Origin: JAYVJH01 sp043777595
GTDB taxonomy: Bacteria; Bacteroidota; Bacteroidia; Cytophagales; Spirosomataceae
Direction: 5' to 3'
Assembly: GCA_043777595.1 (NCBI GenBank)
Contig: JAYWHT010000111.1
Span: forward strand, 1-27,305
Length of the DNA stretch: 27,305 nucleotides
The position numbers were made by a program, and so were the translations under genes. Below the pieces are notes generated by a model, which was given only the letters and a program-made list of their open reading frames with translations, ran no database searches and had not been told where the DNA came from. This document shows, one piece after another, positions 24,286 through 27,305 of this stretch; positions within the stretch are counted from its first letter, which is position 1, and the number at the start of each line of letters is the position of its first letter.

Positions 24286-24293
24286 TAATTTTG
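24286..24293 (+). promoter_or_regulatory. -7 box of the ald promoter, lacking a -33 box
   Basis: TAATTTTG matches TAnnTTTG and lies 46 bases before the ald start. At the expected -33 position (around 24262-24266) the sequence is TAGTAG-like with no TTTG or TTG. This is the pattern expected of a promoter that needs an activator, plausibly the divergent Lrp-type protein. Confidence 0.45.
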
Positions 24294-24308
24294 TGCTTAA
24301 ATAAAAAA

Positions 24309-24340
24309 CATTCAGTCATTCAATAATCCAATCATTCAAT
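24309..24340 (+). repeat. Four tandem 8-bp units in the ald leader
   Basis: The units are CATTCAGT, CATTCAAT, AATCCAAT and CATTCAAT. The last two bases of the final unit are the A and T of the ald start codon. The array fills the space between the likely transcription start (about 24300) and the ATG. It parallels the array before the SDR gene (10074-10105), including a first unit CAYTCAGT and one unit with a CC pair. Confidence 0.7.
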
Positions 24341-25460
24341 GATAATAGGTATTCCAAAAGAAATCAAAAACAACGAAAACCGTGTAGGACTAACGCCAGC
24401 GGGCGTAGCCGAATTTCACAAAAACGGTCATCAAGTATATGTACAAACATCGGCAGGTGAAGGCAGTGGTTTTGAAGATACCGAATACCAAACCGCAGGC
24501 GCAACAATGCTCCCGAGCATCGAAGCCATTTACGACATTGCCGACATGATAATAAAAGTAAAAGAGCCAATAGCCGTTGAGTATCCACTCATCAAAGAAA
24601 ATCAGTTGCTATTTACCTACTTTCACTTTGCATCGTCAGAAGAACTTACTCACGCCATGATAAACCGCAAAGCGGTCTGTTTGGCCTACGAAACCGTAGA
24701 AAAAACAGACCGCTCACTGCCGTTGTTAGTACCCATGTCTGAGGTTGCTGGCCGTATGGCCATTCAGGAAGGAGCCAAATATTTAGAAAAACCAATGGGC
24801 GGCCGTGGTATTTTATTGGGTGGTGTAGCTGGCGTAAAGCCCGCTAATGTATTGGTTTTGGGTGGCGGTATTGTAGGTACACAGGCAGCAAAAATGGCAG
24901 CAGGTCTGGGTGCAAACGTTACAATTATGGACATTAGCCTCAATCGGTTGCGGTACTTAGAAGACATACTGCCAGCCAATGTAGATACCGTCATGTCAAA
25001 CCAATACAACATCAAAGACTTGATAAAGCAGTCTGACTTGATAGTAGGTGCAGTGTTGATTCCAGGCGCAAAAGCCCCTCACTTGATAACAAGAGAGATG
25101 CTCAAACTCATGAAAAAAGGAACAGTTTTGGTGGACGTAGCCGTAGATCAAGGCGGTTGTATAGAAACCTGCGAGCCGACGACTCACGAAAACCCGATTT
25201 ATGTCATCGACGGCATCGTTCATTATTGCGTAGCCAATATGCCAGGCGCAGTACCTTACACTTCTACGCTCGCCCTCACCAACGCCACACTGCCATACAG
25301 CATTATGTTGGCCAATTTGGGCTGGCAAAAGGCTTGTACCCAAAACGAAGAACTCAAAAAAGGGCTAAACGTAGTGCAGGGTAAGGTAGTTTACAAAGGT
25401 GTGTCCGACGCTTGGGGACTTGACTATGTACCAGTCGATGAATTGTTTACTCAATCGTAA
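24339..25460 (+). CDS. ald: Alanine dehydrogenase
   Basis: The 373-residue cytoplasmic enzyme reversibly deaminates L-alanine to pyruvate and ammonium with NAD. The residues that act in characterised alanine dehydrogenases fall at the same numbers here: Arg15 and Lys75 (KVKEP) for substrate carboxylate binding, His96 (YFHFA) and Asp270 (VAVDQGG) for catalysis. The NAD-binding Rossmann motif is VLVLGGGIVGTQAA (171-184), with Asp198 after the second strand, consistent with NAD preference. Length is normal. It is divergent from an Lrp-type regulator, which probably controls it. Its 3' end overlaps the opposing osmC gene by 14 bases. An array of 8-bp repeats runs into its start codon. Confidence 0.96.
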   Translation: MIIGIPKEIKNNENRVGLTPAGVAEFHKNGHQVYVQTSAGEGSGFEDTEYQTAGATMLPSIEAIYDIADMIIKVKEPIAVEYPLIKENQLLFTYFHFASSEELTHAMINRKAVCLAYETVEKTDRSLPLLVPMSEVAGRMAIQEGAKYLEKPMGGRGILLGGVAGVKPANVLVLGGGIVGTQAAKMAAGLGANVTIMDISLNRLRYLEDILPANVDTVMSNQYNIKDLIKQSDLIVGAVLIPGAKAPHLITREMLKLMKKGTVLVDVAVDQGGCIETCEPTTHENPIYVIDGIVHYCVANMPGAVPYTSTLALTNATLPYSIMLANLGWQKACTQNEELKKGLNVVQGKVVYKGVSDAWGLDYVPVDELFTQS

Positions 25461-25866
25461 CTTCGTAGGTAATCTCAGCAAGAGCCGCCATTTGTGCAGT
25501 AGCCGAGCAGTATTTTTCCATAGATAGCTGCGCCGCTCGTGCCGCTTTTTGTGGGTCTATTTGCCCTTTTAAAAAATAATGAATGTGAATAGTAGTGAAT
25601 GGAGACCGCTCCGTTCCCAGTTCCTTGACACGCTCACCGTTTACGCTGATTCTAAAATCATCAACCACTTGGCGTTGTTTTTTTAGAATCAGTGTCATGT
25701 CAATAGCCGAACAACTGGCCAAACCCATTAACAACAACTCCATTGGTCTTGCGCCAGCACCACCACCGCCAATATCTGGAGCGGCATCTGTGTGAATACT
25801 AAACCCAGACTCTCCAATGGCCTCAAAATGAAAATCACCATCTATTCGTTTCAATTCTACATTCAT
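25447..25866 (-). CDS. OsmC family peroxiredoxin-like protein
   Basis: The 139-residue cytoplasmic protein belongs to the OsmC/Ohr superfamily. The two redox cysteines are Cys52 (GLASCSAIDM) and Cys120 (MEKYCSATAQM), in the positions used to reduce organic hydroperoxides; PMELLLMGLASC is the characteristic central-helix segment. It is closer to the YhfA-like general OsmC branch than to Ohr, judging by the N-terminal GESGFSIHTDAAPDIGG region. The resolving thiol source is unknown. It faces ald tail-to-tail and the last 14 bases of both genes overlap, so neither can have a terminator between them. Its promoter was not identified in the AT-rich 235-base gap toward the RRM gene. Confidence 0.9.
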   Translation of the reverse strand: MNVELKRIDGDFHFEAIGESGFSIHTDAAPDIGGGGAGARPMELLLMGLASCSAIDMTLILKKQRQVVDDFRISVNGERVKELGTERSPFTTIHIHYFLKGQIDPQKAARAAQLSMEKYCSATAQMAALAEITYEVTIE

Positions 25867-25980
25867 AAATTATCGGCGTTATTTGTTTTTGCAACCTACA
25901 TTTGTCGTTATAAGTTTCTACGAATCAATAATTTTATAAATAAATTTGTAAAATTATGCTAAATATCAATTTATTATCCT

Positions 25981-25988
25981 TACATTTG
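25981..25988 (+). promoter_or_regulatory. -7 box upstream of the RRM protein gene
   Basis: TACATTTG matches TAnnTTTG and lies 113 bases before the ATG, implying a 5' untranslated region of about 105 bases. Another match, TACATTTG at 25897-25904, would give an even longer leader. Neither has a clear -33 box. Confidence 0.4.
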
Positions 25989-26025
25989 TAGTAGCTATTG
26001 ATAGCTTCTTATTTTGTTTTTCCCG

Positions 26026-26035
26026 ACCACGTGGT
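26026..26035. promoter_or_regulatory. Palindrome ACCACGTGGT in the RRM gene leader
   Basis: A 10-base perfect palindrome sits within the predicted 5' untranslated region. It is the only GC-rich symmetric sequence in an otherwise AT-rich gap and is enclosed by CCGA (26023-26026) and TCGG (about 26045-26048). It could be an operator or part of a leader RNA structure. Confidence 0.35.
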
Positions 26036-26101
26036 TTTGTTGTCTTCGGAAAATAATTTTGAAACCTTCCGTAGCACAAAAATCTTATAAAAACAGAAAA
26101 G

Positions 26102-26467
26102 ATGAACATTTATGTAGCGAACATCAGCTTCAAGACAGTTGATGACGAATTGAGAGACTTATTTGAGCAATTTGGCGAAGTATCGTCAGCTCGTATTATC
26201 AGCGACAAATTTACTGGCAAAAGCCGTGGATTTGGTTTTGTAGAAATGCCAGACAGCGCAGCCGCTGAAAAAGCAATCGAAGAAATGAACGGTTATGAGT
26301 TTATGACCAAAGTATTGGTAGTAAACGAAGCACGTGAGCGTGAAGAGCGCCCACGCAACAACTACGGCGGCGGAAGCGGCGGTGGTGGTGGATATGGCGG
26401 CGGAAGCGGCGGCGGTCGTCGTGATGGCGGTAGCGGTGGTGGCGGTGGCTACAACAAGCGCTACTAA
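26102..26467 (+). CDS. RRM-domain RNA-binding protein with glycine-rich tail
   Basis: The 121-residue protein has one RNA recognition motif (2-78) with RNP2 IYVANI (3-8) and RNP1 KSRGFGFVEM (40-49), including the aromatic residues that stack on RNA bases. A basic linker (EAREREERPRNN) and a Gly/Ser/Tyr/Arg-rich tail (89-121) follow. This organisation is the one of small bacterial Rbp proteins found in cyanobacteria and Bacteroidota and resembles plant glycine-rich RNA-binding proteins. Members are often cold-induced and may act as RNA chaperones; that function is inferred. The start ATG has an AGAAAAG just upstream. The long leader, with a palindrome at 26026-26035, suggests post-transcriptional control. 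A strong terminator follows 24 bases after the stop. Confidence 0.93.
   Translation: MNIYVANISFKTVDDELRDLFEQFGEVSSARIISDKFTGKSRGFGFVEMPDSAAAEKAIEEMNGYEFMTKVLVVNEAREREERPRNNYGGGSGGGGGYGGGSGGGRRDGGSGGGGGYNKRY
26366..26412 (+). repeat. Direct repeat encoding the Gly-rich tail
   Basis: A 17-base GGCGGCGGAAGCGGCGG segment occurs at 26366-26382 and again at 26396-26412, 30 bases apart and in frame. Each copy encodes GGGSGG. Such in-frame repeats can change tail length by slippage. Confidence 0.75.
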
Positions 26468-26490
26468 TCAGATAAAAATTACTGAATTGT

Positions 26491-26530
26491 AACAAAAAGC
26501 ACTAAGCCCTCAAAAGTTTAGTGCTTTTTT
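26491..26530 (+). terminator. Rho-independent terminator after the RRM gene
   Basis: A 12-bp stem (26494-26505 with 26518-26529) around GCACTAA/TTAGTGC, with an A run before and six T at the end, follows the stop codon by 26 bases. The 12-base loop is rather large. Confidence 0.85.
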
Positions 26531-26535
26531 GTTTG

Positions 26536-26567
26536 TTGTTAAATCTTATTGTTTCTTGTTATCTTTG
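26536..26567 (+). promoter_or_regulatory. Possible promoter of the frameshifted downstream gene
   Basis: TTG (26536-26538) is followed after 21 bases by TATCTTTG (26560-26567), an exact TAnnTTTG -7 box. Transcription would start near 26573, so the open frame before that point, which begins inside the terminator, is not expected to be translated. Confidence 0.45.
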
Positions 26568-26586
26568 TTGTAAAAAAAGAACGGTT

Positions 26587-27223
26587 ATACAAGAAAAATT
26601 AAATCGCTATGACCACTTCGAGGTATTAGAACGATTTGATATACGAAAGAATCAACAATGCGCTGCACTTCAAGATTGGTTAAGCTGTAGCGGTAGTTTA
26701 TCCGCAGTCGAAAAAGAAGTTTTGGATTATGTCCGTACTGAGTTAGAAATATTTGGAAGAGACTGGAACGAAGAAGAATTAAAGATAAACTTTATTGCCT
26801 TTGTTTTTTTTGTAGCCAAAATTAACGTGAAAGACAAAATACAAGTATTCTTTGAACGCTCGATGAGTGGTGAAGTTGAAGGCATACCCATATCAGTTAA
26901 AGTAAATGGTATGGTGGCAACGCCAACAGTAGCCAATCGTCCTAAAAATCCATATTTTTTTTTACAAGAATATAAAAGGTCGCTTGGCGATGATCATGAT
27001 CGCAGCGGCGAACCGTCCAGAAGGGCAAATGTTAGCCGCCATGATTTTGGCTCAGGAACTCAATCAAGACAAAAAAGTAGTTTATGGCTGTTGGTTACAA
27101 GGCAAAAACTGGAACTTTACAACATTGATAGACCATAATTATTGTTCGAGTAAACAATACGATGCCACAGATATAAACGATTTAGTACAAATCATTTATA
27201 TACTAAGAAACGGATTGTGCTAA
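26587..27223 (+). pseudogene. Frameshifted gene of a Bacteroidota hypothetical family
   Basis: The coding information is split between two frames. Frame one carries an acidic helical region (EKLNRYDHFEVLERF...WNEEELKINFIAFV) and PYFFLQEYKRSLGDDHD, ending in unrelated residues after 27000. Frame two picks up at PEGQMLAAMILAQELNQDKK (from 27017) and continues YGCWLQGKNWNFTTLI to the stop at 27221. The joined protein, about 205 residues, resembles a hypothetical family I recall in Bacteroidota with a DDHDPEGQMLAAM-like junction, often found in several copies; QEYK could be the ExK part of a PD-(D/E)xK nuclease site, but this is speculative. Thirteen bases (27001-27013) are the apparent surplus. 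No ATG begins the frame; ATA at 26587 stands where a start would fit. It could also be a sequencing error. Confidence 0.65.
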
Positions 27224-27251
27224 TTAAAAGATAAAGTTTTTGACCTGTAAA

Positions 27252-27305
27252 ATGGGCATTTCGGCAATAAAATTTAAAAATATTGCGAATGTTAAAGCTG
27301 TTATT
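27252..27305 (+). CDS. Possible start of a gene cut by the window edge
   Basis: An ATG at 27252 opens a frame that runs 18 codons to the edge without a stop (MGISAIKFKNIANVKAV). It is too short to identify or to distinguish from chance, but the position just after the previous gene's stop is suitable. Confidence 0.25.
   Translation, partial: MGISAIKFKNIANVKAVI

Noticed and set aside
26366..26460. Repeats in the RRM tail as a CRISPR or intergenic repeat array
   Set aside because: The repeats are in frame, encode Gly/Ser/Tyr segments typical of this protein family, and lack spacers of uniform length.
26521..26586. GTG at 26521 as the start of the gene after the RRM protein
   Set aside because: It lies in the right arm of the RRM terminator and upstream of the predicted promoter, and the residues it would add are hydrophobic and not family-like.

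Overview
The window looks like chromosomal DNA from a member of the Bacteroidota, most likely a cytophagal (Cytophagales/Spirosomaceae-like) environmental bacterium. The signs are a large TonB-dependent receptor with a carboxypeptidase-regulatory-like domain next to a DUF4249 lipoprotein, a C-terminal type IX secretion (Por) sorting domain, a DUF5916/CBM9-like outer-membrane protein, a short RRM protein with a glycine-rich tail, near absence of Shine-Dalgarno sequences, and promoters of the TTTG...TAnnTTTG type. The genus cannot be fixed from the sequence alone.

Layout. 1-691: a short reverse ORF that resembles the N-terminus of a restriction endonuclease, then a gene-poor stretch. 692-2780: an aldehyde dehydrogenase and a Uma2-family (DUF820) protein, both forward. 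2787-10067: a reverse block with (in transcription order) SDR oxidoreductase, bifunctional hisIE, DUF4249 lipoprotein, TonB-dependent receptor, a terminator, and a T9SS-exported protein whose 5' end runs through a hairpin-bearing element. 10221-12455: forward genes for a secreted heavy-metal-associated (HMA) protein, a retropepsin-like protease and a GT4 glycosyltransferase. 12479-14650: reverse DUF5916 protein. 14820-16934: forward PpiD-like periplasmic chaperone/prolyl isomerase, sharing a perfect bidirectional terminator with a reverse tRNA-Ala(GGC). 17128-24155: a long reverse run of an Lrp/AsnC regulator, menD, an S9 serine peptidase, a GT-C-like membrane protein and thiN. 24339-25460: alanine dehydrogenase, divergent from the Lrp regulator and overlapping osmC tail-to-tail. 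26102-26467: RRM protein and terminator, followed by a frameshifted gene of a Bacteroidota hypothetical family and possibly the start of another gene at the right edge.

How the genes fit together. The Lrp regulator and ald form a classical divergent amino-acid catabolism pair. thiN makes the ThDP cofactor that MenD uses, and the two lie in one co-directional cluster. The DUF4249 and TonB-receptor genes are probably the outer-membrane partners of one uptake system.

Most of the window is ordinary core genome. The least-explained signal is a leader made of four tandem 8-bp units (consensus roughly CAYTCARY/AAYYCAAY). It is present upstream of two unrelated genes on opposite strands, the SDR gene and ald, and fills the space between a predicted -7 box and the start codon in both. 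A single unit occurs in the same position before the retropepsin-like gene. I saw no CRISPR array, prophage, insertion sequence or complete defence system.
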